From Aphanomyces cochlioides (lineage: Eukaryota > Oomycota > Saprolegniomycetes > Saprolegniales > Verrucalvaceae): DNA of 64,000 nucleotides. The stretch covers positions 2,666,001 to 2,730,000 of the forward strand of contig JAHQRK010000009.1 of assembly GCA_019828595.1 (NCBI GenBank), written 5' to 3'. Each line of letters starts with the position of its first letter. Within the stretch, counting starts at the first letter, position 1. This document shows positions 17,147 to 28,236 of this stretch, one piece after another. A model generated the notes under the pieces. That model saw nothing but the letters and a program-made list of their open reading frames with translations. It did no database searches and was not told the origin of the DNA. The position numbers were made by a program, and so were the translations under genes.

Positions 17147-19839
17147 ATGTCGTCCACCGCCACGTCAGCTACCGCCAATGCTCCCAGCGCTCGCGTCTTT
17201 GAAGATTCTTATGGTCGCATGCCTAATGAAAACAATCACCACGATGAAACCTCGTCCTTTGCACCTCTTGTCGATGCGCCGATGACCGAACCACCGCTCG
17301 TCGCGAGCACCTCTTTGGACTCTCGTGAGGATGCTGATCACTTGTCGCAGCCTCCAAACGACTGTCGTGAATCACTGGAACCTTCCACCGACTCGAACGC
17401 TCGAAACGTTCCAAGTCCCGAGCCAACCGCCGAGTCTCACAACCGAGACGATGCGCCGCTCGCTCGCGCTGCTGAAGCCGCAATGAGCGCTCCTGGCTCA
17501 AATGACTCGCCACCTAATGAAGAAACATCACCACCAACTCCTTCGAACAACGCACCTGGCACTCGACTCCATGTCGACCTCTCGGACCCCGAAGGAACTC
17601 CGCCACGTGTCGTGCAACCAGCACCTCAAAAATTGACCTATGCGGATTTGTTACGCAAAGGGGTAGGGAAACCTACTACGGAGCGGGTGAAGACCGTCTT
17701 GACCCGCCCGACGACCGAGTATCTCGACAAGTTAATGCAACTTGCTCGCAACGAAGAAGCTGACGAGGATGAAGTCCTACAAGTCATTTCAGACGCCACA
17801 CCTTCGAAACCAAAAACAGCTACCGCCACAGTGTGGATCAAAACGGGCGACGCTTTCAAAGACCGCGAGTTCTCCAATGAGAAACTCATTGCCGCAATCT
17901 TCAAGGAGAACGCCCAGGCTTCTTGGGCTCACCTCTTGCTCGAGTTTGTTCAACTCAACAAGGCACGCGATGGTGATATCGTGGTGTCTATCACGTCGCC
18001 ATTCGTTCGCTCTGAATTGGAAGGTCAAGAGATCTCCATCTATGGCAAGTCGTACCCATTCTCGACAGCCACAACCAACAAGACGCCGCGTCACTTCTCG
18101 GGAGGATCAAAAGCGCCAAAGGACCCAATGGATGCACTTTACTTCATGGATATTGTTGGTATCCGTTTCAACTTTGATACGGACAAACTGTTTCGCCTAT
18201 TGAAGCGACTCAAGACAAAACCAGTCTTTCAAGCGTACCGTCAACATTTACCCAATATCACGTGCCAGTCGAATGTGTGGAGGGTTTACTTCTTGGAGTC
18301 AACCGCTCCTAATCAACTCATTGTTAACGGACACGCCACCGATCAATTGCGCATGGACGGCGTAACCTACAATGTCTTCGTCAAAGACTACGAAAAGTCA
18401 AGCCAACGTACGGGCGCGCGTTCTCCTCATTGCTTGGATCTTGACCAACTCGTGGAATCTATGGCTTCACAGCCGTCAAGTCCCCACAAGGAAGAAGAAT
18501 CAGAATCGCAACAACAACCCAAGCGTCCAAAGACCGACGACCAGCCACCCCGCGAAGCAGCTAAGCCTCAGCAGGAGGAACAAGGCGAGGAAATGGAAGT
18601 CGAGGAGTTGCACCAAGGCTCCAACCAAACGGAAGAACCTCAGCAGGAGGAACAAGCCGAGGAAATGGAAGTCGAGGAATCCAATAATGATCCCAATCAA
18701 CAAACGAACGACAGCACCTCCTCCCTTGATGGCCGCAACGCTGATAAGGGAGAAGAGATGGAAGTCGATGCCAAATCTACCAAAGAAACACAAGTCAGAC
18801 CGGCGAAGAAGACGGATTTGAAGCACCACGACGCAAGAAGAGAACGGCAGTTCAGCAGTCATCGCCGACTGTCAAGTCGTGGGCATCCGACAACTTCTTC
18901 GATGTCCTCAATCAAATCGAGGCCAGCACACGCACACTTGAAATACATCAAGATGTTTCAACTCGAGTGTACATACCAAAAGTCAACAAACTCCCCACCG
19001 ACGTAGCGGCCATGAAGTCTGCCTACGTCAAGAAGCAACACGTCGTTAGCAACAAACTCGACTGGCATCCAGACAACCTTACCATGGAAGAGTTCATGAA
19101 TGTCCTGCAACAAAGTGCTGAAGACGGAACCTCCTTCGAGCAACACACTCAAGTCATCGCAACCACAGACTACTCAGGAACAGAACTTGATGTAGTCGAT
19201 TCGATCCGACGGTGCAATGTGGACTCTTTGTGGAAGATAATCCACACGCAACCTCAAAGCATGAACGTCGTGCTCACCAAACTCGCTATCAATTCGTACC
19301 ATGAATACTCCAAAGTCGTCCGAATGCATACCTGGCATCGATGGATTGCCGCGACTCAACTTCCTTTAGTGGATTCATTCACCAACGGGTTCAAATTTAC
19401 GTTCCAGGAACACCCACGGTGGTCACGACTTGAAGAAATCTCAAACTCTCCCGAGTTCTTCAAGGACGCCGCAAACCATCCAGCCTTTTCATCTGAGCAC
19501 GTCGAAGACGCCCTCTCAGCATTCGAGTTATGGCTCTCTGTCCAAGCACCGTTAGTCTTCAAGAATGACATTTGGCTACTTTACCTCACACGCCAACCCG
19601 TTGAGTGGCTCCCAACCAAGCATGTAAGGATGCTTGCATCGAATACGCTCTGGGCGCTGTTGAAATCGTCGTTTGGACAACAATTCGCAGAGGAATTGCA
19701 CCACTTGTGCAAAACGGAAATGACTTCGTGGATCTGGCAACTCAGCCTAGACGCATATCAACCTACAAACAACTCGTCAATGGCATTCGTCGGCCAGGAC
19801 AATACCCGTCTGCAGCGCCGACACATCCTCTTGTACTAA
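17147..19839 (+). pseudogene. Family D ORF1, one frameshift
   Basis: It starts at ATG 17147. The first frame runs to 19006 (619 aa). It has a disordered N-terminus, an RRM-like region from about residue 331 (YFMDIVG ... WRVYFLESTAP ... VTYNVFVKDY), and acidic Gln/Glu repeats with EEMEVE or EEMEVD three times (about 18591-18762). The conserved ORF1 C-terminal domain (SWASDNFFDVLNQIE, matching WISPNMFAALDE of family E) lies in the other frame, which continues to the TAA at 19837-19839. The shift therefore occurs between about 18780 and 18860. The region after the shift in the first frame (TDLKHHDARRE and on) is not homologous to other ORF1s. A defective copy is more likely than programmed frameshifting. 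Confidence 0.75.
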
Positions 19840-20442
19840 AGTCCTCGCGGCTGTTGTGCAAGGTCAACCACAAACACACCCAAACAATCCACCAACAAAC
19901 TCAACGCAACCATCCTTTCCAAACTCTTCGCTATCCAAGTTATCTATCGCCACAGCCAATATCAATGGTGTATCGAGAGATAGTGGAAACTTACTTGTAA
20001 ATTCCATGATCTCGAGGTACAACATTGTCGGCTTACAAGAGACCAAATTTGCTGGTATCGTGCAATTCGACAAGTTCCAATTCCACTTGACGCATGCTCT
20101 TGGCAAAGACCAGTACTTCCTTGCTTCAAACGACCATCGACAAAATTCCGACCAAGTGGAGCAATACCGCTCAGGTGGTGTTGCGATGGTCTTCCAAGCC
20201 ACAGTGCCGGGTTTCGAACATCTTCACCACGAAACCCAATACGACATCGAGGATCGCTACATGGTGGTTAGCTCTATGTGGGGTGATGATCCGATTTATT
20301 ACCACAATATATACGCGCCAGTGCAAGACAATGAACGTGACGCGTTCTTCAATTCCTTGCCGCGAAATTTTCCGCTCAACTCTAGGCATGTCGTCTTGGG
20401 TGACTTCAACCTTCCAATGGACAGAGACCTTGATTCCAGGGG
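19838..20442 (+). pseudogene. Family D ORF2, endonuclease part only
   Basis: It overlaps the end of ORF1 in the +1 frame (KVLAAVV next to the ORF1 stop), matching KVVAAG of A and E. It has no nearby ATG; the open frame is usable from GTG 19856. APE-type endonuclease motifs: IATANINGVS, LQETKF, YYHNIYAP and LGDFNLPMDRDLD. It is cut at the chimera junction before the RLDY and SDH-type motifs, and the frame then runs through family A DNA out of register to 21046. No active endonuclease or RT is expected. Confidence 0.8.
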
Positions 20443-22086
20443 GCAAACTCATCGTATCGACCATGTTGTTGTCGTTGTTATGGCATGTCACGGCTGCAGT
20501 GTATGTGCCTCCAACGATGGTTGCCGTTTGGCAAAGAATGGTCAACAAGTACATCCTTGGTCGGAAGACGCAAATCACCGACCATCATCGCTCAACTATT
20601 TGCCGCAAGTGGCAGTTCGATCAAAAACTCGGCCTCGGTATTCCGCATGTGGCTTCGAAGCTTCGGACTCAGCGACTGCTGCGGCTCCAACTCTTGATGC
20701 AGCCCAATTCACCCAACACATTTGCCCCATGGAAGTTGCTTGTCAAGAGACAATTTTCCCGTGTCATGAACAAGCTGTATCGCGACACCCACCCGTTCGA
20801 CTTTCTCACGTACTTCCCCAACCACAGCTCCAAGTGGTTGTTTTTGTGGGAGCTGCATCCTCTTTGGCACGACATTTGGCATCAATGGGCCGCCACACCT
20901 ATGGCCAAGCGAACCGCTTCGCCACCAAGCCTCGAAGAACTTTTGAACCTCCCCGTGTGGCTGACATCCTACCCCGCTCTGCAAGTTGGTCCTGCGGGTG
21001 CTACATCAAATGTCGTGAAGACTGCTCTGTGTCGTCGATGGTGTAGACATGCGTCTCAAAACGGTTTCCACTGCCTCAAAGACTTCTTGACACGGCAAGG
21101 GACATGGCCTACAAGAGCTGCGTTTATTGATCGACTGTCATCCAACAACCGTGCGGCACAAGTGACGTTACAAGCGAACGGCGCGATGGGATTTGCAGCA
21201 CCCGAACGTGCTGGTCAAGTTTATAGCCACCTCACCAAGATATTCGACCAAGTCCTCCGCACGTCTGGCGTTCGAACTGGAACTGCTTTGACCGATATCG
21301 ATACAACAAGTCACCCTTTCAAGGCACTTTTCAAAGATCAATTGCTATCCTTCGAGCGTTGGCCCAAGCGACTCGTATCACGTTTGGCGCATCACGCCCC
21401 TTCGGATGGAAAACCGCACCCAGTGGCGACATCGTCCCGCGTCGAGCAACAAGATATTGCGACCTACGTGCGACTCATCCGCAAAACATGCCGTTGGCCG
21501 CCTCCCCTCCATGGCGACGTTTGGTTTCGACTGTTGTTCAACATGCTGCCTGTCAACTCGCGCTTGTTCTACTTGCAACCTCAGCAGCCAGACGTAATTT
21601 GCTGTGTCTATACCAATTGCGACGCACCCGGAGAACCAACACCACGCCTTCCACACCTGCTCTCGCGTGTATCCCCTTTGGCGTTTTCACGCGACCGCTT
21701 GGCGATGCTTCGGTGTCAATTTCGATTGGACTGCCATCACCAACATCGACCGCTTTCAAGTCAACGAACGCGGTAGCCAGCTTCAAGACATACTGTTTGT
21801 GCTCTGGGCTCTTCTGTGTGCTTCCAACCTTCACTATATTTGGACAACGCACAACGCCGCCAAGTTCGAATCGAAGGAGCCGCCTCCGCCAGAAATTTGG
21901 CAAGAAGTCAGCTTCATCCGATGGCATGCATCGATCCGCAGATGGCTTCGCCTCCAAGAAGTTGACAGCCCTCAACGAGTGGAAGCAATTTCAGCAATCA
22001 ATACTTTGCATAGACAACCTGTCTATCGCCCACTGGTAGCCAAGTACCCGACTTTGCTCGCGCTCCAACCTTCAGCCCCAAATTAA
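20443..22086 (+). pseudogene. Family A ORF2 C-terminal part, frameshifted
   Basis: It starts inside the region after the RT motifs (KLIVSTMLLSLLWH) and follows intact copies until near 21628, where an extra C (GACGCACCCGG against GACGCACCGG) breaks the zinc-binding domain. The frame resumes downstream to the stop at 22084-22086. It has no start of its own and is out of frame with the D endonuclease upstream. Confidence 0.82.
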
Positions 22087-22243
22087 CAAGCCCCAAGTAT
22101 TTATTCAACAAGTCAAAAATCGCTGTACTCCAAAGCCCAAAGTAGAAAATCTGCTGAAGCATTTGGAAGTGGGATGAGCCGTTAGTAGGCAATATTAGTA
22201 TTAGTAGATATTGAAAGTCTATTAATATACCTCCCCATTGCAG
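20443..22243 (+). mobile_element. Family A 3' part, downstream half of the D-A chimera
   Basis: It matches A from ORF2 codon 838 (A position 31833) to the 3' end, with the A hairpin, and ends at the 14-mer 22244-22257. The breakpoint differs from all the other A truncation points in the window. Confidence 0.88.
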
Positions 22244-22257
22244 TGAGCTATACGACC

Positions 22258-23942
22258 TCCCTGAAGACTCGGTCGCCAAGTGGCAGTCCATGGTGTACAA
22301 GTTCATCTTGACAAGAAAGCGACACAAGGAAGACAAGCACATGTCCTTGATCAACTCTGGCGTGGCGTATCATCCCAGCCTGGGTCTCAGGATTCCGCAT
22401 ATTGCGTCAAGAATTCGTGCTCAACGTGTTCAGCGACTTCAATTCCTTGTTCAGACCGACAACGAAGAACCATCGTTATGGTCTGTTCTCCCGAAGCAGC
22501 TCTTTCGAAGGTGCATGGAGCCGTTCGCAAGATACTCGTCGTGGGACTGCCTCATGTATCATCCCAACCACAACACAAATCACATGCGACTTGAAGTACT
22601 CCCTTTGTTGTGGCGGAAAATCTGGGCCAACTGGCATCGTATCCCCCTTACGCGCAAATGTCCTGAAACGCCGACACAATCTCAGCTCCCTACCATGTCT
22701 GTTTGGCTGCAAATTCATCCGCTGTTTTTGGTTCCTGGTTCCAATGGACCAACCTCGCTTGCTGTCGCCCTCAAACATCATCGTCCCTTCTACAAGTTCC
22801 TCGCCCAAGAAGGCTTGCATTGCTTGGACGATTTCGTCACCACACAACGCGTGTGGCCCTCCTATGAAGAATTCAAGTTGCAAATGGAGCCTTACGTTTG
22901 GCGGTTCCCTGGCGATGATTTTCCACGCGTGTTTCGCCATTTGTACTCCCTGCTTTCACTCATTGCGACCACTGTATGGCAAGTACTGGGTATCCCTCTC
23001 GTGGAAGCTGTGCCTCCCAATCATGAAGTTCAAATCCCCGTCGGACAAGTTTGGAAGAATGTCTTTGTTCCTTTTCAACAATGGCCGCGCAAGTACATCC
23101 GATCGATTTGCTTTTGCGCGCCACTACTCACCAAACAGCACCCCTTGTCGAGCGATTCAAGAAACAATGATTTGGCGATCAAGAAATACATGAACAAGAC
23201 TGTGAAACCTTTGATGCGATATCCAACTCCTGTTCAAGCCGATGTGTGGTGGCGAATCTTGTTTCGGATGCTACCCGTCAACTCTCGCTTCTTTTTCCTT
23301 CAAGACACCAACCCTAGCATTATCGAATGCTCCTTTCCTGGTTGCTCAGCCGTCGAAACGATACAACACATCCTGTTCGACTGCAAGTTTGTCAAGCCTG
23401 TGTGGAATTGGCATCAAGCAGCGTGGCGGCCGTTTGGTATTCCATTTACATGGAATACGATTATCAACCTCGACGAATTCGCGGTTTCTGAAGAATGGGT
23501 GTCTCATTTTTCAGTGATTCGTCGTTTGTGGGTCCTTCTCGTTTCATCTTTGCTACGGGACTTTTGGATTCATCGCAATCGAACCAAGTTTGAAGGCAAA
23601 ACAGTGCCATACATCCAGGCGGAAGTATCTCTTGTTTCGTGGACCGCAAATATCAGACGAATGCTCCGTGATCCTACAATGGACAGTGATGAAGCAATGC
23701 AAGTCTCCGAGATAGTCGAAAAACTCAAGTCTCATACCAACTACACTTGGTTTTGGGAGAAGAACTTGCGAGCGACACTTGTGTAAAGAAGTCTCAAGAT
23801 TTCAAGACAATGCAAGAGCTCAATCGAACTCACGCAACGATTCAAGTGGCTTTCGAGTAGAACTTAGTAGTCCTTGTTCCCCATTGGGTCGTCTAGGCAA
23901 ACATTTATAGGGGTTAAAGGTCAAATATACCCCGATTGTCAT
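22258..23942 (+). mobile_element. Family B element, copy 3
   Basis: 1685 bp, 6 bp shorter than copies 1 and 2 (GCGGAAG in place of GCGGTCAAGGAAG near 23620). It begins CCCTGAAGACTCGG. Flanked by 14-mers at 22244 and 23943. Confidence 0.88.
22260..23786 (+). CDS. Family B ORF2 C-terminal fragment, copy 3
   Basis: Open throughout, first ATG 22290 (498 aa). It lacks the two residues VK after YIQA because of the in-frame 6-bp deletion. Otherwise identical to copy 1 after the first ATG. The zinc cluster is intact. Confidence 0.8.
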   Translation, partial: PEDSVAKWQSMVYKFILTRKRHKEDKHMSLINSGVAYHPSLGLRIPHIASRIRAQRVQRLQFLVQTDNEEPSLWSVLPKQLFRRCMEPFARYSSWDCLMYHPNHNTNHMRLEVLPLLWRKIWANWHRIPLTRKCPETPTQSQLPTMSVWLQIHPLFLVPGSNGPTSLAVALKHHRPFYKFLAQEGLHCLDDFVTTQRVWPSYEEFKLQMEPYVWRFPGDDFPRVFRHLYSLLSLIATTVWQVLGIPLVEAVPPNHEVQIPVGQVWKNVFVPFQQWPRKYIRSICFCAPLLTKQHPLSSDSRNNDLAIKKYMNKTVKPLMRYPTPVQADVWWRILFRMLPVNSRFFFLQDTNPSIIECSFPGCSAVETIQHILFDCKFVKPVWNWHQAAWRPFGIPFTWNTIINLDEFAVSEEWVSHFSVIRRLWVLLVSSLLRDFWIHRNRTKFEGKTVPYIQAEVSLVSWTANIRRMLRDPTMDSDEAMQVSEIVEKLKSHTNYTWFWEKNLRATLV

Positions 23943-23956
23943 TGAGCTATACGACC

Positions 23957-24957
23957 TATTATACTTATTCCCATACACACCACATCACACAACACACGTT
24001 CTCAAACACATTGACACACACACTTTTTTTCCACACACAAAAGAAACCTACAACATATCCCACACACCATCCACTCTCCCAACAAAACAAAACCTACGCA
24101 ATTCAATTTGGCATCCGCTCGTCGTCAGCCCTCGACAGTCCCAAGCTTCATTCCTCGTGTCCTCTGTCCATATCCTTTTACACGCATACTATTTAATTAT
24201 AAACGTTATTATTAGCAGAGAGTTTTGACCTACATTTTCGTCTTTAAAGTCATGTTTCTCAAACGCTATAATGTTTTCCAAGTTATTTCTTATTGCATGC
24301 AAATCCTCATGAAATTCATATTCGGCGGGTCAAATTTCTTATCAAAACTCAAATACTTTGCTTCAGTATGGAGAAAAGTTCATCGTCGTTGTCGACCACT
24401 GTCAAGTGGCTCATTCATATAACGCCAACAAGCCAGGACAGAGCTTTGTGAAGGCAAAGCTACACGATCTTGAAAAGATTGTCGATCCCATTCGAGATGC
24501 TTCGTTTTGTTTATCCGTGTAGATTCCTATTTACATGTATTTTGGATGCATGCCTTGGCTGCCACGTTGAGGTGATTCAAATGAAATTCACAGACTCAGA
24601 GATCATTGCAAACGATTGCATGACTACATCAAGACATGTCGGCGTATCTCGATGTGTCAACCATCGTAAACACACGAGCGTTTGGAGCAAGCCTCGCGAA
24701 GAGACTCAACAGAACAAAAACAAGACTGCATTTGTCTTGTCAAGAGTATAGATGGACACTGCAGATGGACCACAGTCCGTGAAAGAGAGATTCAAGGAAT
24801 GTCTTATCCATATGTGCGTAGAGGTGAGCACCTCTTTTCGTGCTGGACGTGGCATGAGGTGACTAGTAAGAGCTGAGAAGAATACAGGAGGAATCCTAAG
24901 GAAAGGCGAGAATGTTGGGAGGAGAGGACGAAATCGGAGAAAAGGGGAAAAAAACGT
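23957..24957 (+). repeat. F block copy 3
   Basis: Transitional variant: it has GACACTGCAG like copies 4-8, but still AGCACCTC and AAGGCGAG like copies 1-2. Confidence 0.8.
24948..24954 (-). terminator. Pol III terminator, T7
   Basis: T7 in the tRNA direction, 3 nt past the tRNA 3' end. Confidence 0.85.
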
Positions 24958-25030
24958 TGGTCATACTGGGGCTCGAACCCAGGACCCTGGCGTTATTAGC
25001 ACCATGCTCTACCGACTGAGCTATACGACC
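24958..25030 (-). tRNA. tRNA-Ile(AAU), copy 3
   Basis: Identical to the other copies. Its 5' end abuts a 419-bp family A tail, making this the shortest tRNA-to-tRNA unit (3,204 bp). Confidence 0.96.
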
Positions 25031-25450
25031 TCAACCTTCACTATATTTGGACAACGCACAACGCCGCCAAGTTCGAATCGAAGGAGCCGCCTCCGCCAGA
25101 AATTTGGCAAGAAGTCAGCTTCATCCGATGGCATGCATCGATCCGCAGATGGCTTCGCCTCCAAGAAGTTGACAGCCCTCAACGAGTGGAAGCAATTTCA
25201 GCAATCAATACTTTGCATAGACAACCTGTCTATCGCCCACTGGTAGCCAAGTACCCGACTTTGCTCGCGCTCCAACCTTCAGCCCCAAATTAACAAGCCC
25301 CAAGTATTTATTCAACAAGTCAAAAATCGCTGTACTCCAAAGCCCAAAGTAGAAAATCTGCTGAAGCATTTGGAAGTGGGATGAGCCGTTAGTAGGCAAT
25401 ATTAGTATTAGTAGATATTGAAAGTCTATTAATATACCTCCCCATTGCAG
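25031..25450 (+). mobile_element. Family A 3' tail, same truncation as at 13851
   Basis: It has the same start (TCAACCTTC) and end as the tail at 13851-14269. There it sits behind a C element; here it touches the tRNA directly. The C or E-C insertion therefore came later in the other unit, or was lost here. Confidence 0.9.
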
Positions 25451-25464
25451 TGAGCTATACGACC

Positions 25465-27148
25465 TCCCTGAAAACTCGGTCGCCAAGTGGCAGTCCATGG
25501 TGTACAAGTTCATCTTGACAAGAAAGCGACACAAGGAAGACAAGCACATGTCCTTGATCAACTCTGGCGTGGCGTATCATCCCAGCCTGGGTCTCAGGAT
25601 TCCGCATATTGCGTCAAGAATTCGTGCTCAACGTGTTCAGCGACTTCAATTCCTTGTTCAGACCGACAACGAAGAACCATCGTTATGGTCTGTTCTCCCG
25701 AAGCAGCTCTTTCGAAGGTGCATGGAGCCGTTCGCAAGATACTCGTCGTGGGACTGCCTCATGTATCATCCCAACCACAACACAAATCACATGCGACTTG
25801 AAGTACTCCCTTTGTTGTGGCGGAAAATCTGGGCCAACTGGCATCGTATCCCCTTACGCGCAAATGTCCTGAAACGCCGACACAATCTCAGCTCCCTACC
25901 ATGTCTGTTTGGCTGCAAATTCATCCGCTGTTTTTGGTTCCTGGTTCCAATGGACCAACCTCGCTTGCTGTCGCCCTCAAACATCATCGTCCCTTCTACA
26001 AGTTCCTCGCCCAAGAAGGCTTGCATTGCTTGGACGATTTCGTCACCACACAACGCGTGTGGCCCTCCTATGAAGAATTCAAGTTGCAAATGGAGCCTTA
26101 CGTTTGGCGGTTCCCTGGCGATGATTTTCCACGCGTGTTTCGCCATTTGTACTCCCTGCTTTCACTCATTGCGACCACTGTATGGCAAGTACTGGGTATC
26201 CCTCTCGTGGAAGCTGTGCCTCCCAATCATGAAGTTCAAATCCCCGTCGGACAAGTTTGGAAGAATGTCTTTGTTCCTTTTCAACAATGGCCGCGCAAGT
26301 ACATCCGATCGATTTGCTTTTGCGCGCCACTACTCACCAAACAGCACCCCTTGTCGAGCGATTCAAGAAACAATGATTTGGCGATCAAGAAATACATGAA
26401 CAAGACTGTGAAACCTTTGATGCGATATCCAACTCCTGTTCAAGCCGATGTGTGGTGGCGAATCTTGTTTCGGATGCTACCCGTCAACTCTCGCTTCTTT
26501 TTCCTTCAAGACACCAACCCTAGCATTATCGAATGCTCCTTTCCTGGTTGCTCAGCCGTCGAAACGATACAACACATCCTGTTCGACTGCAAGTTTGTCA
26601 AGCCTGTGTGGAATTGGCATCAAGCAGCGTGGCGGCCGTTTGGTATTCCATTTACATGGAATACGATTATCAACCTCGACGAATTCGCGGTTTCTGAAGA
26701 ATGGGTGTCTCATTTTTCAGTGATTCGTCGTTTGTGGGTCCTTCTCGTTTCATCTTTGCTACGGGACTTTTGGATTCATCGCAATCGAACCAAGTTTGAA
26801 GGCAAAACAGTGCCATACATCCAGGCGGAAGTATCTCTTGTTTCGTGGACCGCAAATATCAGACGAATGCTCCGTGATCCTACAATGGACAGTGATGAAG
26901 CAATGCAAGTCTCCGAGATAGTCGAAAAACTCAAGTCTCATACCAACTACACTTGGTTTTGGGAGAAGAACTTGCGAGCGACACTTGTGTAAAGAAGTCT
27001 CAAGATTTCAAGACAATGCAAGAGCTCAATCGAACTCACGCAACGATTCAAGTGGCTTTCGAGTAGAACTTAGTAGTCCTTGTTCCCCATTGGGTCGTCT
27101 AGGCAAATATTTATAGGGGTTAAAGGTCAAATATACCCCGATTGTCAT
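25465..27148 (+). mobile_element. Family B element, copy 4
   Basis: It has the 6-bp deletion like copy 3 but starts CCCTGAAAACTCGG like copies 1-2, and has AAATATTTAT like copies 5-8. It is a mosaic of variants. Flanked by 14-mers at 25451 and 27149. Confidence 0.88.
25467..26992 (+). pseudogene. Family B ORF2 fragment, frameshifted
   Basis: A run of five C is reduced to four at 25850-25853 (TATCCCCTTACG). The frame from 25497 is lost there and ends at 26399; the original frame resumes (25817-26992) through the zinc-binding region. A homopolymer slip, either a mutation or a sequencing error. Confidence 0.82.
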
Positions 27149-27162
27149 TGAGCTATACGACC

Positions 27163-28161
27163 TATTATACTTATTCCCATACACACCACATCACACAACA
27201 CACGTTCTCAAACACATTGACACACACACTTTTTTTCCACACACAAAAGAAACCTACAACATATCCCACACACCATCCACTCTCCCAACAAAACAAAACC
27301 TACGCAATTCAATTTGGCATCCGCTCGTCGTCAGCCCTCGACAGTCCCAAGCTTCATTCCTCGTGTCCTCTGTCCATATCCTTTTACACGCATACTATTT
27401 AATTATAAACGTTATTATTAGCAGAGAGTTTTGACCTACATTTTCGTCTTTAAAGTCATGTTTCTCAAACGCTATAATGTTTTCCAAGTTATTTCTTATT
27501 GCATGCAAATCCTCATGAAATTCATATTCGGCGGGTCAAATTTCTTATCAAAACTCAAATACTTTGCTTCAGTATGGAGAAAAGTTCATCGTCGTTGTCG
27601 ACCACTGTCAAGTGGCTCATTCATATAACGCCAACAAGCCAGGACAGAGCTTTGTGAAGGCAAAGCTACACGATCTTGAAAAGATTGTCGATCCCATTCG
27701 AGATGCTTCGTTTTGTTTATCCGTGTAGATTCCTATTTACATGTATTTTGGATGCATGCCTTGGCTGCCACGTTGAGGTGATTCAAATGAAATTCACAGA
27801 CTCAGAGATCATTGCAAACGATTGCATGACTACATCAAGACATGTCGGCGTATCTCGATGTGTCAACCATCGTAAACACACGAGCGTTTGGAGCAAGCCT
27901 CGCGAAGAGACTCAACAGAACAAAAACAAGACTGCATTTGTCTTGTCAAGAGTATAGATGGACACTGCAGATGGACCACAGTCCGTGAAAGAGAGATTCA
28001 AGGAATGTCTTATCCATATGTGCGTAGAGGTGAGCACATCTTTTCGTGCTGGACGTGGCATGAGGTGACTAGTAAGAGCTGAGAAGAATACAGGAGGAAT
28101 CCTAAGGAAAGGCAAGAATGTTGGGAGGAGAGGACGAAATCGGAGAAAAGGGGAAAAACGT
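27163..28161 (+). repeat. F block copy 4
   Basis: First copy with the right-hand variants AGCACATC, AAGGCAAG and a 2-bp shorter A run next to the tRNA. The frame 27573-27728 is open here and resembles the KOW-like part of elongation factor P only faintly. Confidence 0.8.
28154..28158 (-). terminator. Pol III terminator, T5
   Basis: Shortened to T5 from the T7 of copies 1-3; still long enough to stop Pol III. Confidence 0.8.
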
Positions 28162-28234
28162 TGGTCATACTGGGGCTCGAACCCAGGACCCTGGCGTTAT
28201 TAGCACCATGCTCTACCGACTGAGCTATACGACC
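28162..28234 (-). tRNA. tRNA-Ile(AAU), copy 4
   Basis: Identical to the other copies. A 5'-truncated family A element follows its 5' end. Confidence 0.96.
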
Positions 28235-28236
28235 TA

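Larger units (their letters stand above)
17063..20442 (+). mobile_element. Family D non-LTR retrotransposon, 5' half, joined to family A
   Basis: It starts with CCACTTTTAC immediately after the tRNA, so the 5' end is probably complete, with an 84-nt 5' UTR. It encodes an ORF1 distinct from E and A but with the same C-terminal domain, then the first 200 or so residues of ORF2 (endonuclease). At 20443 the sequence switches to family A ORF2 (A position 31833) at GCAAACTCATCG, in a different frame. The pair has one 5' tRNA and one 3' 14-mer (22244), so it behaves as a single chimeric insertion. Confidence 0.85.

Noticed and set aside
20094..21776. A separate 560-aa gene in the D-A chimera
   Set aside because: Its first 115 or so codons are D endonuclease DNA read out of frame; the rest is family A ORF2 up to a frameshift.
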